From Symsagittifera roscoffensis (taxonomy: Eukaryota; Xenacoelomorpha; Acoela; Convolutidae), in NCBI RefSeq assembly GCF_963678635.1, contig NC_087068.1, forward strand, positions 54,212,213 through 54,276,212: a stretch of DNA of 64,000 bases, given 5' to 3'. The notes beneath the pieces are model-generated. The model made no database searches. It saw nothing but the letters and a program-made list of their open reading frames with translations, and was not told the DNA's origin. Below are positions 39,801 through 45,954 of this stretch, piece after piece (positions within the stretch are counted from its first letter, which is position 1; each line of letters begins with the position of its first letter). A program made the translations under genes and the position numbers.

Positions 39801-40395
39801 GTTACTAAGAATTGCATAGGAACTGCCAAACTTGATTCGAAATACTTCAACTTGATAATAAGAAAACATTCAACTCTTCACACATTCTAATCCAAGTTCT
39901 GATTAAACCAGTGCGTTCATAGTTCATAATAAACACTATCCAAATATCATTCATTTTTATTAAGAGTAATGAACGTAGCGAAGACTCTTATATTGGTCCT
40001 GCTGATTTTTTTTTCCAGAATTTAGTTTTTTAATTTCCAGCGGAATAAAAACTTTACCTATTGATCCAGTTTTCTTTAGTTGGGTCAATGTTATCAAAAA
40101 AGCGCCAATCATAAATTCTTCTAGCAATTCAAAGAGCTTAGAGGGCATCTGTTTTTTTCAACAAAGTCAGTGTTTTTTCTGTTTACTTGCGTCCATTACT
40201 CTTTTCCAATCTTCGATTGGCTATGTTCGTCTAACTCACCTTTTTAAAGAGGGCGTGATTTGGGTGTACATTCTCCTGTAGGGGCGGAGTAGTGTCCAAC
40301 ATGGAGGCAGTTCCAGTGGTCGGTGTAGTGCCATTGTCGCTGGATATTCTCTTTGAGGACCCATTGTTGATCTCGGCTACCGGAGGGAGGGGCAT
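3695..40395 (-). CDS. RGS7: R7-family regulator of G-protein signalling (RGS7-like), complete 14-exon coding region
   Basis: This is a GTPase-activating protein for Gi/o alpha subunits. R7 proteins bind G-beta-5 through a GGL domain and a membrane anchor (R7BP/R9AP type) through DEP-DHEX, mainly in neurons. Coding exons run 40240-40395, 36611-36707, 35882-35932, 35128-35231, 27362-27478, 26760-26836, 26431-26512, 21857-21931, 20125-20256, 17067-17239, 8149-8388, 7525-7720, 6170-6259 and 3695-3865. They sum to 1761 nt, or 586 residues plus stop. Layout: N-tail 1-52, DEP about 55-136, DHEX about 137-235, linker 236-325, GGL about 326-385, RGS about 400-526, C-tail 531-586. All introns are GT-AG and all phases agree. 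The length is somewhat above vertebrate RGS7 because of the Ser/Thr/Asn-rich linker. Assignment to the R7 family is firm; orthology to RGS7 rather than RGS6 is not, since invertebrate genes may predate that split. Confidence 0.95.
3866..6169 (-). other. RGS7-like intron 13
   Basis: A 2.3-kb AT-rich phase-0 intron between the last two coding exons. I see no recognisable transposon protein or further exon in it. A C/G-rich patch around 5660-5750 is the only obvious compositional feature. Confidence 0.7.
6170..6259 (-). CDS. RGS7: RGS7-like coding exon 13, end of RGS box
   Basis: Residues 501-530: [20 protein letters not shown], then [10 protein letters not shown]. This is the last helix pair of the RGS domain ([20 protein letters not shown] in RGS7). 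It is 90 nt and phase 0 at both ends. Acceptor TTTCAG, donor AAG|GTAATT. Confidence 0.96.
6260..7524 (-). other. RGS7-like intron 12
   Basis: The intron holds a complete hAT-type MITE at 6730-7131 and a fragment of the tandem-core repeat at about 6480-6600. Nothing else is recognised. Confidence 0.75.
6730..7131 (+). mobile_element. hAT-type MITE, 402 bp
   Basis: Starts CAGTAGCGAATTTGGGG and ends ATCCTAGATCCGCCCCTG, so the termini are CAG(T/G)(A/G)GCG inverted repeats. The 8 bp on each side (GTGGTGCC and CTTGTGCC) match at six positions, as expected for an old hAT target duplication. It is non-coding and lies in RGS intron 12. A related copy sits in the opposite orientation at 16345-16728. 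Confidence 0.75.
7525..7720 (-). CDS. RGS7: RGS7-like coding exon 12, RGS box middle
   Basis: Completes Asn435, then residues 436-500: [40 protein letters not shown] and GRHTFDDAR. It contains the conserved Asp-Ser-Lys and TF(D/E)DA motifs of R7 RGS domains. The usual Phe-Trp after ENL is Phe-Tyr here. An internal AAG|GTGAGTGAG resembles a donor at about 7689. Acceptor TTTAG, donor AGA|GTGAGT, phase 0. Confidence 0.95.
7721..8148 (-). other. RGS7-like intron 11
   Basis: A 428-bp intron. Its middle (about 7880-8010) is a degraded single copy of the MITE core, with GGATCAATAG-like and GCCAATGAATTTCAATTG segments. Confidence 0.7.
8149..8388 (-). CDS. RGS7: RGS7-like coding exon 11, end of GGL and start of RGS box
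   Basis: Residues 356-434 flanked by split codons. [11 protein letters not shown] and [15 protein letters not shown] form the second half of the GGL domain with its Asn-Pro-Trp motif. [20 protein letters not shown], then [15 protein letters not shown], begins the RGS domain. Acceptor TTTCAG after an 8.7-kb intron, donor CTCAA|GTTAGC. The segment is collinear with RGS7 without gaps. Confidence 0.97.
8506..8690 (-). mobile_element. hAT-type MITE fragment
   Basis: Starts CAGGGGGCGAATCTAGGACT and continues with GGGAGGGGGAGAAGG and ATCGACCAAATTGATTTTCC, as in the 16345 copy. The other terminus is not visible, so I call it truncated; the end is approximate. Confidence 0.6.
9771..9899 (+). repeat. 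Direct repeat, left copy, flanking the BEL/Pao remains
   Basis: CAACTTTCCCGCACTATGAT and GTCACTGCGATTTGTAACAT recur almost unchanged at 13041-13167. The pair brackets the BEL region by about 3.1 kb, so it may be a remnant of long terminal repeats. TG...CA ends were not identified. Confidence 0.65.
10701..11095 (-). pseudogene. BEL/Pao integrase fragment, inverted copy
   Basis: The minus strand encodes [20 protein letters not shown], then [14 protein letters not shown], the integrase core segment with the second catalytic Asp. It is the reverse complement of 12250-12648. It joins the plus-strand BEL pol at about 11088, so the two copies face each other with about 1.15 kb between them. Frames are broken. 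Confidence 0.82.
11085..13030 (+). pseudogene. BEL/Pao retrotransposon pol remnant (RNase H to integrase)
   Basis: From 5' to 3': [20 protein letters not shown] at the RT/RNase H junction (about 11095-11160); [20 protein letters not shown] and an EKWLTPP-like block (about 11200-11420); integrase zinc-binding segment with [10 protein letters not shown] and CFICKRF (11938-12132); core with [18 protein letters not shown] and FGGAWERLI (12260-12480), [11 protein letters not shown] (12575); and a C-terminal [20 protein letters not shown] in another frame (12820-12900). Frameshifts and stops disrupt it. The missing 5' half (gag, PR, most of RT) is not seen nearby. It sits antisense in RGS intron 10. 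Confidence 0.88.
13041..13167 (+). repeat. Direct repeat, right copy, just after the BEL integrase
   Basis: The copy begins about 20 bases after the end of the BEL integrase frame, the normal place for a 3' LTR start. It is about 127 bp and closely similar to 9771-9899. Confidence 0.65.
14340..14800 (+). repeat. MITE family copy
   Basis: Left end GCCAACGGAAAGGTGG and GTGAATGAACG, right end AGCGTTCATTACTCTTA. A second, partial copy of the inner region follows to about 14990. The ends match the terminal repeats of the family. Confidence 0.65.
16345..16728 (-). mobile_element. hAT-type MITE, 384 bp, with target-site duplication
   Basis: Starts CAGAGGCGGATCTAAG and ends AACCGCTACTG. The flanking octamers ACAGTAGC (16337-16344) and AAAGTAGC (16729-16736) differ at one base. 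Internally it aligns in reverse with the 6730-7131 copy (CAGGGATTCGA, GGTACCA, GGTGCCAATATATA). The CAG ends and 8-bp duplication fit the hAT superfamily. Confidence 0.82.
17067..17239 (-). CDS. RGS7: RGS7-like coding exon 10, linker and first GGL helix
   Basis: Residues 298-354 plus two bases of residue 355. A Gly/Ser/Pro-rich start leads into [20 protein letters not shown], then VKMSKVAD. The last block matches HRLKMSKVAD of RGS7, the G-gamma-like helix that binds G-beta-5. Acceptor TTTCAG, donor TT|GTAAGT. Confidence 0.93.
17280..18240 (+). repeat. Tandem array of the MITE core, about 7 units near 147 bp
   Basis: The TGGAGAG landmark (TGGGGAG in the last unit) lies at 17451, 17601, 17739, 17886, 18036 and 18185, giving steps of 150, 138, 147, 150 and 149. 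Units share GCACCATTTGC, TTGCCTTC-TTTT-GCAAATGAA, TTGAATTGAACT and CAAATCGCGAAAAA. The array ends in a normal MITE right end (CCTATATAAGAG at about 18322). Units are diverged, so the array is old. Confidence 0.88.
19785..19983. repeat. Small foldback element with repeated termini
   Basis: The left end is three 15-bp units (TAAGACGACAGCTGT twice, then TAAGACGACAACCG). The right end is the reverse complement type (TCTTCTTAATGTCAT, GTCGTCTTAATGTCCT, GTCGTC). About 110 bp separates the arms. It is non-coding and looks like a foldback-type MITE in RGS intron 9. Confidence 0.75.
20125..20256 (-). CDS. RGS7: RGS7-like coding exon 9, variable Ser/Thr/Asn-rich linker
   Basis: Residues 254-297, with [15 protein letters not shown], then a Thr run and NNNQ at the end. 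This linker lies between DHEX and GGL and is the least conserved part of the family, so the support is splice sites and phase rather than similarity. It is 132 nt with phase 0 at both ends, a possible cassette exon. Acceptor ACTAG, donor CAG|GTCGGT. Confidence 0.8.
20257..21856 (-). other. RGS7-like intron 8
   Basis: A 1.6-kb AT-rich intron. I see no recognisable element or exon. Confidence 0.7.
21857..21931 (-). CDS. RGS7: RGS7-like coding exon 8, linker
   Basis: Residues 229-253: [17 protein letters not shown], then HKPLKTRK. It corresponds to PGCVNTTEVDIKKSSRM in RGS7. The exon is 75 nt with phase 0 at both ends, so it could be skipped without a frameshift. Acceptor TTTCAG, donor AAA|GTGAGT. 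Confidence 0.93.
22656..22709 (-). repeat. tRNA-like SINE head (A and B boxes)
   Basis: On the minus strand an A-box-like TGGCGTAGAGG (22709-22699) is followed at tRNA-like distance by GGTTGGAATCC (22666-22656), a B box with one mismatch. No full cloverleaf or CCA end is seen, so I read it as a tRNA-derived SINE rather than a tRNA gene. Confidence 0.55.
23204..23256 (-). repeat. tRNA-like SINE head (A and B boxes)
   Basis: The minus strand carries TTAGTCTGGTGGTAA (A-box region) and a good B box, GGTTCGAATCT, at 23214-23204. Repeat segments shared with other loci (AAGCCGA blocks; TTGCAATACCCTTGC at about 23370) lie on both sides. Confidence 0.6.
24403..24893 (+). repeat. MITE family copy, first of an adjacent pair
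   Basis: Left end ATTGCCAACGACAGTTGG with AAGTCAACGAACGCAAG; the right end has CTATGTTCAACGACTTTT. The inner part keeps the TTAGAAGT-CGATCACATTT block and one core unit. The next copy begins within about ten bases. Confidence 0.7.
24901..25385 (+). repeat. MITE family copy, second of an adjacent pair
   Basis: Left end ACATAGCCAACAAACATTTG, right end GACCTATATAAGAGTCTTCG followed by TTCATCGACTC. It lies head-to-tail with the preceding copy in RGS intron 7. Confidence 0.7.
26172..26220 (-). repeat. tRNA-like SINE segment (B box)
   Basis: The minus strand has TTCGGATTCAAATCCC at 26187-26172, a B-box-like block. The A-box side is weak. Confidence 0.4.
26431..26512 (-). CDS. RGS7: RGS7-like coding exon 7, DHEX to linker
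   Basis: Residues 202-228: [20 protein letters not shown], then WDVHRPM. This near-invariant R7 segment has the same charge pattern as vertebrate RGS7. The intron to exon 6 is only 247 bp, the shortest in the gene. Acceptor TTTTAG, donor ATG|GTATGT, phase 0. Confidence 0.96.
26760..26836 (-). CDS. RGS7: RGS7-like coding exon 6, DHEX
   Basis: Residues 176-200 plus two bases of Lys201. It encodes [18 protein letters not shown], then MQAEAQA, matching LARLQRAFARKWEFIFMQ of RGS7. Acceptor TTTCAG, donor CCAA|GTACGA, leaving phase 2, which is completed by the first base of exon 7. Confidence 0.95.
26837..27361 (-). other. RGS7-like intron 5
   Basis: A 525-bp AT-rich intron without a recognised repeat or exon. 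The overlapping open frames on both strands at 26849-27047 are chance frames. Confidence 0.7.
27362..27478 (-). CDS. RGS7: RGS7-like coding exon 5, start of DHEX domain
   Basis: Residues 137-175. [17 protein letters not shown], then [19 protein letters not shown], is almost identical to vertebrate RGS7. This region, the DEP helical extension, packs on G-beta-5 and helps bind the R7BP anchor. Acceptor TTTCAG, donor GCA|GTAAGT, both in phase 0. An 8-kb repeat-filled intron separates it from exon 4. Confidence 0.97.
27583..28110 (+). repeat. MITE family copy, degraded
   Basis: AACAGACAGTTGGAAAAAGT and the inner ACTTTTGCTGTTCAACAGTGG block are preserved. The right end is eroded (ATAGTGTGTTCAGT). 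It lies next to exon 5 in intron 4. Confidence 0.55.
28657..30076 (-). pseudogene. FLYWCH-type MULE transposase remnant
   Basis: The first part (30076 down to 29537) is a 179-codon frame with a FLYWCH zinc-finger-like domain: [34 protein letters not shown], and HKYSHEFN supplying the final His. After it the minus strand reads [13 protein letters not shown] and [16 protein letters not shown], the start of the MULE catalytic domain (29421-29236). Further on, [18 protein letters not shown] (about 28960-28900) is the TNNxVEGWH signature. Stops and frameshifts separate the parts, so it is inactive. Terminal inverted repeats were not found. Confidence 0.85.
31055..31475 (+). repeat. MITE family copy
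   Basis: ACATAGGCAACTGAAAGTTGG at the left and AAGAGTCTTCACTATGTTCA, then TTGACTTTT, at the right. It is a clear full-length member of about 420 bp. Confidence 0.7.
33830..34145 (+). repeat. MITE family copy, 5'-truncated
   Basis: Begins inside the element (CCTAATTAGAGAAAACTGGG) and ends with ACTATATAAGAGTCTGA, then GTTCATTCACC. Another partial copy follows directly. Confidence 0.6.
34165..34540 (+). repeat. MITE family copy, 5'-truncated
   Basis: Starts in the TTCCAAAAAAAGACTGCC region and ends in CGACCTACATAACAGTCTG, then GTTCATCGACTT. The core unit is present (ACACGTCGCTGTTCGATAGTGG region). Confidence 0.6.
35128..35231 (-). CDS. RGS7: RGS7-like coding exon 4, end of DEP domain
   Basis: Two bases completing Glu102, then residues 103-136. 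The segment [16 protein letters not shown] followed by DGTFYRFQ is the conserved end of the R7 DEP domain ([12 protein letters not shown] and DGTFYRFQ in RGS7). Acceptor TTTCAG, donor CCAG|GTCAGA, leaving phase 0. Confidence 0.95.
35232..35881 (-). other. RGS7-like intron 3
   Basis: A 650-bp intron with a tRNA-like SINE segment at about 35450-35515 and otherwise AT-rich DNA. Confidence 0.7.
35453..35507 (-). repeat. tRNA-like SINE head (A and B boxes)
   Basis: The minus strand carries TGGCGCTCCGGTAG (A-box region) and GGTTCAAATCG (B box, 35463-35453). The arrangement is tRNA-like, but the acceptor stem is not convincing, so it is called SINE-derived. Confidence 0.55.
35882..35932 (-). CDS. 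RGS7: RGS7-like coding exon 3, DEP core
   Basis: A 51-nt microexon encoding residues 85-101 and one further base: [17 protein letters not shown]. This is the DEP signature, G-(S/A)-D-(I/L)-V-x-W-L. The acceptor is TTGCAG and the donor TCAG|GTAATT. It is too short to be found as an open frame alone and was placed by domain match and phase. Confidence 0.92.
35933..36610 (-). other. RGS7-like intron 2
   Basis: A 678-bp intron. A copy of the short GCGAAGC-type palindromic repeat lies near 36120-36175, and a small hairpin (CCAGCTAAAGCTGG) at about 36285-36300. No exon is seen. Confidence 0.65.
36611..36707 (-). CDS. RGS7: RGS7-like coding exon 2, start of DEP domain
   Basis: Residues 53-84 plus one base. 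It reads [18 protein letters not shown] and then [11 protein letters not shown], which matches the first helices of the R7 DEP domain (MEDVIARMQDEKNGIPI in RGS7). The acceptor is TTGATAG and the donor ACAG|GTAAGC. The exon begins with an ATG (residue 53), so a promoter inside intron 1 could in principle give a short isoform. Confidence 0.93.
37838..38158 (+). repeat. MITE family copy, internally shortened
   Basis: A well-preserved left end (AACATAGCCAACAGAAAGTT, then AGAGTCAATAAACGCAAG) and right end (ACGTTCATTGAACC). The AT-rich segment between the left end and the core is deleted. Confidence 0.65.
39958..40232 (-). repeat. MITE family copy in reverse orientation beside the exon 1 splice donor
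   Basis: On the minus strand it starts AACATAGCCAATCGAAGATT, continues AAAAGAGTAATGGACGCAAG, and ends AAGAGTAATGAACG-type sequence at about 39965. It lacks the core unit. It lies in RGS intron 1 within about ten bases of the GTGAGT donor of exon 1. Confidence 0.7.
40240..40395 (-). CDS. RGS7: RGS7-like coding exon 1, N-terminal tail
   Basis: Residues 1-52, starting [12 protein letters not shown] and ending HPNHALFKK. The body is a low-complexity Ser/Thr/Pro stretch without a recognised domain. The last residues align with the PNMLVYRK segment that precedes the DEP domain in RGS6/7. The donor is AAG|GTGAGT in phase 0. A reversed MITE copy begins about ten bases into the following intron. Confidence 0.88.
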
Positions 40396-40478
40396 TATCT
40401 CAACTCACAACAGACGCCTCCAAAGAGTAATAGAAGAAGAAGATGACACTCAGAGGTTTAGACGAGGGCGAGCTGTCC
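40396..40478 (-). other. RGS7: 5' UTR part of the first coding exon of the RGS gene
   Basis: On the minus strand a T-rich tract ending in TAG gives a good splice acceptor just before position 40478. The exon then runs 83 nt to the ATG at 40395. A TGA lies in frame four codons upstream of that ATG, so the reading frame cannot extend further 5'. The acceptor implies at least one non-coding exon upstream (above 40478) that I cannot place with confidence. Confidence 0.7.
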
Positions 40479-41929
40479 TAAAATAGAAAAAAAAAACATA
40501 AGCAAGGTTGAAAAATCAGGACTCCAAGGAACATAACAGCAATTTCTTCATCCAACAAATTCTGTCTCAAATAAATTTTCAAGCATCTCATCATTCACTA
40601 TATCAAAAAAGAATTTTATTTTTTGAAACCATAGTTTTATTCTCAGTCTTATTACGCGAAAAGACGAGCCAAGAAAACAGCAAAACAATTACCAAAAAAC
40701 AAGTAAAGCCAATTGTACAAAAACACCAAATATTCCAGCCACGATTATTAAAATTAAAAAAAGGAAAATATTTTTCAAATAGGGAGAAAAAGTTTTTTCT
40801 AGAGACTATTTGTTTTGTCAGCTTATTTTGTGACAGAGCGAACGAATTGTCTGGACAACTGCAATAAGATGTAACAATAGCTAAAACAATATTGCAACGT
40901 GCGCTCAGTCTCTCATTCTCGTCAAATTTTTATTCTGACAAGTTTACTGTTTTTTCAAGAATGCAAATCACGACTAAAAAAACGTTGATGTAATGCTTTA
41001 TTTTGCTCATAACGAACTTTTTTCCAGAAAATCATAATCGGTCGGAGAAAACCTCTACTCTTTTCTTTCCCTTTTGAAATTTAACAAGATTGTTTATAGT
41101 AGGTACATGACAGCTGCCACAAACAAACTTCACATGAAATTATTCATATCTATAACAAGGATAGCCACTTTCTGTGCAAGTGACCCAGAAAGTTTCCACC
41201 ACGATTAAAAAAAAAACTTTAAAAAAAATTTCGAAAATTGATATTACTGGAATTAAGCCAAGTTTTCACGACTTAACTTAATTTATCAGCAATTTATCAA
41301 AAATTTCAAACAGGTTTTTCTCGAAACTTTTTAACTAGGGTGCGACTCACAACTGCAAGATCTTTAATAAGATATAGCACTCAGTTTTTTCGGACAATTA
41401 TTGATGGTAATTGAGTTTGTGTTTAAAACAAAAAAAAACGAAGTGTAGAGGAACAAAAAATTGTTGCTCAAAGAGGCCATTAAATAAACAAAATTAGAAA
41501 TGAGAAACTCTTTTACAAAAACATTACTTAGGAGAGCGCCATGAGACAAATATTAACCCTGTTTTCAGGCATCTCAGAGATAGAATCAAATACCGATATT
41601 TTTCAAGTACCTTTTGATAAAGAAAAACCTGAGATGCGAGCACAACGTGCTCAGAAAAGATACATCCCTTTTAGTGGTGATTCTTGAATGCATTTTTTTT
41701 TCAATGCATTTTAGGTTAAACATTTCTCCTTCAGAACCATTTCAGACATCGAAAACTCACTTCCTATAGAGCTATCAATTATTGTTTCGACCACGTCACC
41801 AAGTAACGGAAATTAACTATGGCGTACGATTGGTTTTTTCCGCCCAATTTGGACCTCGAGGAGAGCTCGTACGGAAGAGTCAAGTGAGGTACCAAATTTA
41901 AAAATTGAAGCCAAAATCTAAAATGAAAA

Positions 41930-42310
41930 ACATAGCCAACAGAAACTTGGAAAAGTGTAAAAAATCAAGTAAACCAAAAAAACATTACTGAATTTCTAAA
42001 AAAATGAATCATTACTGAATTTCTATTTTCGAAGTTCAAAATACATCACTTTGAAGCTCCTTGAATTTCAAATACTGTTTATGACCGTTACTTTTCCGTA
42101 AAATTATTCCAATTAGACAAATGGATCAATAGATTTTTTATTACGCTGGGAATTCAGAAAATATAAAGTATATTTCTGAAACTAGAAGTTATTCACGAGT
42201 TTCGCGACCTTTTTTCGCAAAAAAAACAAAGGGAAGTGAAAATACTTGGAAAAAAAACCCTTTGAATTTCAAGACTCTTCCTGAAAAAAACTTGAAAAAA
42301 TCACATCTTT
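41930..42310 (+). repeat. MITE family copy, degraded
   Basis: Left end AACATAGCCAACAGAAACTT. The inner ATTCCAATTAGACAAATGG and ACTAGAAGTTATTCACG blocks are recognisable. The right end is eroded. Confidence 0.5.
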
Positions 42311-42472
42311 ACACTTAAGAAAATTGAACTTTTCTCAGTGTTGAGAAAAACTGATTTGAATTTTTCGGTATTCACACTGATTTACGTCTAGGTGAAAGCA
42401 TAAGAAGAGCAATCACTAAATAAGGTATATCTGATTTTTTTCAGCTCAAACCAAGCGAACATTAAAAACATA

Positions 42473-42683
42473 AAAAATCAGCGAGTCCAAATTTTAAAAC
42501 TTTCTAAAAACACGCACTAACAACCAAAAGAGAAAAAATCAGCGAGTCCAAACTTTAAAACTTTCTAAAAACACGCACTAACAACCAAAAGAGAAAAAAT
42601 CAGCGAGTCCAAATTTTAAAACTTTCTAAAAACACGCACTAACAACCAAAAGAGAAAAAATCAGCGAGTCCAAACTTTAAAAC
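42473..42683 (+). repeat. 61-bp tandem repeat, about 3.5 units, with alternating variants
   Basis: AGCGAGTCC recurs at 42480, 42541, 42602 and 42663, exactly 61 bp apart. Units are nearly identical except that AAATTTT and AAACTTT alternate (units 1 and 3 against 2 and 4), so the true period may be 122 bp. Confidence 0.93.
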
Positions 42684-45004
42684 CCTTTTCAAGTAAGTGC
42701 GTTTGGAATGTTTAGTAACTTTAATCGCCGACAATGAGCTGCGGCAATCAATGGTTCCATTTAGCAACCATTAGGAAAGCTATTCTCAAGAAAAAAGAAC
42801 ATCAAAAAAGAACGCAAATGGAAGAAAAAACTTTTTCAATCTTTACAGCATAATAATACCCTCACCTGTTGTTTGTGATCAGTTGAAAAAAACGGTCAGC
42901 ACATTTGCTTCATTAAACTGGGGTTGCTCATATTGCTATAGCTATGACGCAGTGAAATATGCAAATGAAGATGTACTTCTGCGCTCGCTTGTAAACAGTC
43001 GTTTGGGAAGGATAATGGATAATAATGTCCTCTGAATGACCACTTTGTAGGTAGATTATGTAAAACAAGAAGACTACAAAATAAGGAAATAGTTTTGTGG
43101 TTTAAAAGCAATCAATACTTGTTAAGTGATCAGAATAATTGATGAATGAAGACGGCAAGAAAACATGAATACAAATATCGCTTGAAATTTCTCCTTCAGT
43201 AACGATAAACTCTGCTATTTTTCCTCTAATCTTAGGAAAAATCACAACTAGCTGTAAGAATAAAGTATGTTTTTGGTACTAAATATTTCCCATTCTTCTG
43301 TTTTTTGCAAACGTTTTGATTAAGATTGTGAACAAACAATTTGTGCAGAAGTTTAATTTTACCACAAAGAAAAGGTATCAAAATGGATCGCAACAGCGCG
43401 GCGGATACAATTAATTGTGCCGGTCAGTTTGCGACCCGCTAGGGAATTTCAAAGCAATTATCTCTCAAAACACTGGATCAGGGCTGTTATTTTTAGCCCC
43501 AACAGGTTCAAAATTGGAGGAGTAATATACAAGAAGGCTGCTGCGGAGTGGTGAAGCAGTGAATTGGCATTTCACCTGAAAGAAACAGAAGAACCTGAAA
43601 TGCTGCTATTACTGCTGTTGTATTTTACACATTTAGATGCCATCCAATAGACGATGAGGCTTCGCTCGAACAAGTAAAATAGGGCCGAAAAGGCAGGAAA
43701 TTTCTCAGCTCTGCTGTTCTGCTTCGGTGGTGGCTCTCTTAGTCTGTTCCAAGGCAAATATGTAAAAAGAAAAAGCGGCAAAGTCTCTGTAATAAACTGC
43801 AATATTCACTTTACACCATTTTCCTTAGCAGTAAAAGAGAAGAGAAGCTAAGAAAGAAAAAAAGAGTGCGGGAGAAAAGAAAAAAGCTATATTATGCTGA
43901 AATAGCTCCACTATTCATAGAAGGAAACGGAAAGCTCTGCTCTGATAAGCTCCGCCACTGAAGAACGTCTTTCCTATACGATGCGAAGCCTCAATTCTAT
44001 CTTATGGTTCCAGGCTGCTCTATTTAAGCAATAAAGTGACGTGTTTAAAAGACATTTTAAATCATTAAATTCAAACTGGCTTTCTAAACCGGAAACTCGA
44101 TGATACCACATTTTGCAATGCAAAAACACTGACATCCTAGGCTGCTGTGAGTTTTTTGCCATAAATAAACTGGGCTAACTTCAAATCACTGTTTTTTCTG
44201 ATAAGTTTAATCTGATGATAAATAAGTTTGGCATCTAGTCTTCATACGTTTATATTGACTTGCGCCTAACAAAATAGAAGTGCTCAAAGAGAACAGATAC
44301 TGTTCAGCAAGTTTTGACAATATAGATCACGTGACATCAAATAATACACGAACCATCAGGCATAAAAACTTTAATTTTCAAACAAAACAACCAAATCTTC
44401 AGATCACTTTTTACAATGTTAGCTGGCGTTTTCGATGTATTTAATATTACTGAAAAATTAGTAACTTGCAATAAAGTTTGGCGTTGTAATAAAGATAAAA
44501 GGAACAAAGGCATCAATATTCAAAAGAAAACAACTTTATGCCAAAAGGAACCAGTATAAGATTTCACACACAGGCAAAGCTGCACTTTGCAAGCATAAGC
44601 AACACAAACTCACAAGAATGAAACTCCAACAAAATGCAAAAAAAAAACGAATCGATTTGGAAACGGAGGTACTTGAAGTACGAACCTACCCGCCAAAAGT
44701 CAGATCCGTTTACCACAAAAAATTATTTCTGGTAAGACATCAATGATTTCACACATACTACACAGAAACGCGAAGCTGAGCTTCATATCACTTAGCAGCG
44801 AAACAAAATGACCACAAAATAGCAGCCCACGACAGACTATCAGAGTTGCCTGAACAAGAATCTTAACACAGAGGCTAAAGGCTAAACGGAGCTTCGCACC
44901 ACTTGCGATACCACGTAAAATATCCGCAACTGAGCCGACCAAACGCGAAAGCCGATAACAAAGGCCGAAATATTTTGGACTACATAAAATTCAAAAAGGC
45001 GAAA

Positions 45005-45165
45005 GAAAACAATGCCAAAAAATAGTTGGAAAAATGTCAATGAAAAGCTGGCCAGTTTTTGAAAAAAAAACTTCAACTTCACAATTTCAAAGTAAAAAAC
45101 ATGTGGATGTACAGCTTCATGAATTTCAAGAACAATTATGATTGACACTTATGAGATAAAATTAA
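45005..45165 (+). repeat. MITE family copy, 3'-truncated
   Basis: Only the left part remains: AATGCCAAAAAATAGTTGG, AATGTCAATGAAAAG, and the TTATGATTGACACTTATGAG block. It stops at a copy of another repeat (TTGCAATACCCTTGC). Confidence 0.5.
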
Positions 45166-45954
45166 CTCATCAAAGTTGTTTACGCGTAAAAAACTCGAGC
45201 AACTCCGTTGCAATACCCTTGCTAATCGTTAGGGTAAAGACGTGAACTGCTCAGGATACGCGATGCAGAAAAAAAACTTTCTACAAAATCCAAAACAAAA
45301 ACAAGCTAGAAAAATATCGCAAACACATGATTGAAAAGTTTCAATTAACTCACGGAAGCCGAAAAAGAAAACATTTTTTGCCGGAAAATTTTCAAACTTT
45401 GGTTTCGAAAAAAAAACATCAGATTACACCCCAGTGAAATTAAATGATTTTCTATGTTCGACAGTTTTCTGTTATCACAAGGTTAAATTGACACGAACTA
45501 GATTCATACGAACAAATTTCATTCCACTAGGAAACTCTGCATTTATAACCTAATTTCGCTCATTTGAAGTGAAATTATAAGTATCGAAAAACCTGGGGAA
45601 TATTGAGCGTGGAAAAAATACAGACCAATCTATAGCAAGTAAGAATACAGATTATGAAAGCTGGTTCCAGTGCAATAACAAGGTGAAAGTTCCGTTCCGG
45701 CCACATTTATCTTAGAAAAAAATTTGACCTTTTTATATTCTTTTCAATTTATTTAATACCATGAAATTGACAAACTTTCAAAAATCAGCACATAAAAACC
45801 AATAATATATCAAATGAACTCTGCGGGTGAAAAAAAAACGTTAAATTACAATGACAAAAAGTTTCGAATCAAGCAAAGTCTTAATTTTAAAAATTAGGAC
45901 ACACTGGTTTGTTTAATATTACCCAAGTCTAGATTAATTGAAATTATTCAAATC

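Larger units (their letters stand above)
36708..40239 (-). other. RGS7-like intron 1, 3.5 kb
   Basis: Contains palindromic-repeat heads at about 37205-37260 and 38310-38350, a MITE at 37838-38158, and a reversed MITE at 39958-40232 that reaches almost to the exon 1 donor. A 133-codon minus frame at 36780-37181 has no recognisable similarity. Confidence 0.65.
40479..45954. other. Upstream flank of the RGS gene, no coding exon recognised
   Basis: The promoter and non-coding first exon(s) of the RGS gene should lie here but cannot be placed. A MITE copy occupies 41930-42310, a 61-bp satellite 42473-42683, and partial repeats 44560-45170. A GC-richer patch near 43400-43800 ends, on the minus strand, in CAG|GTGAAATG and might be an untranslated exon; this is a guess. 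Confidence 0.45.
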
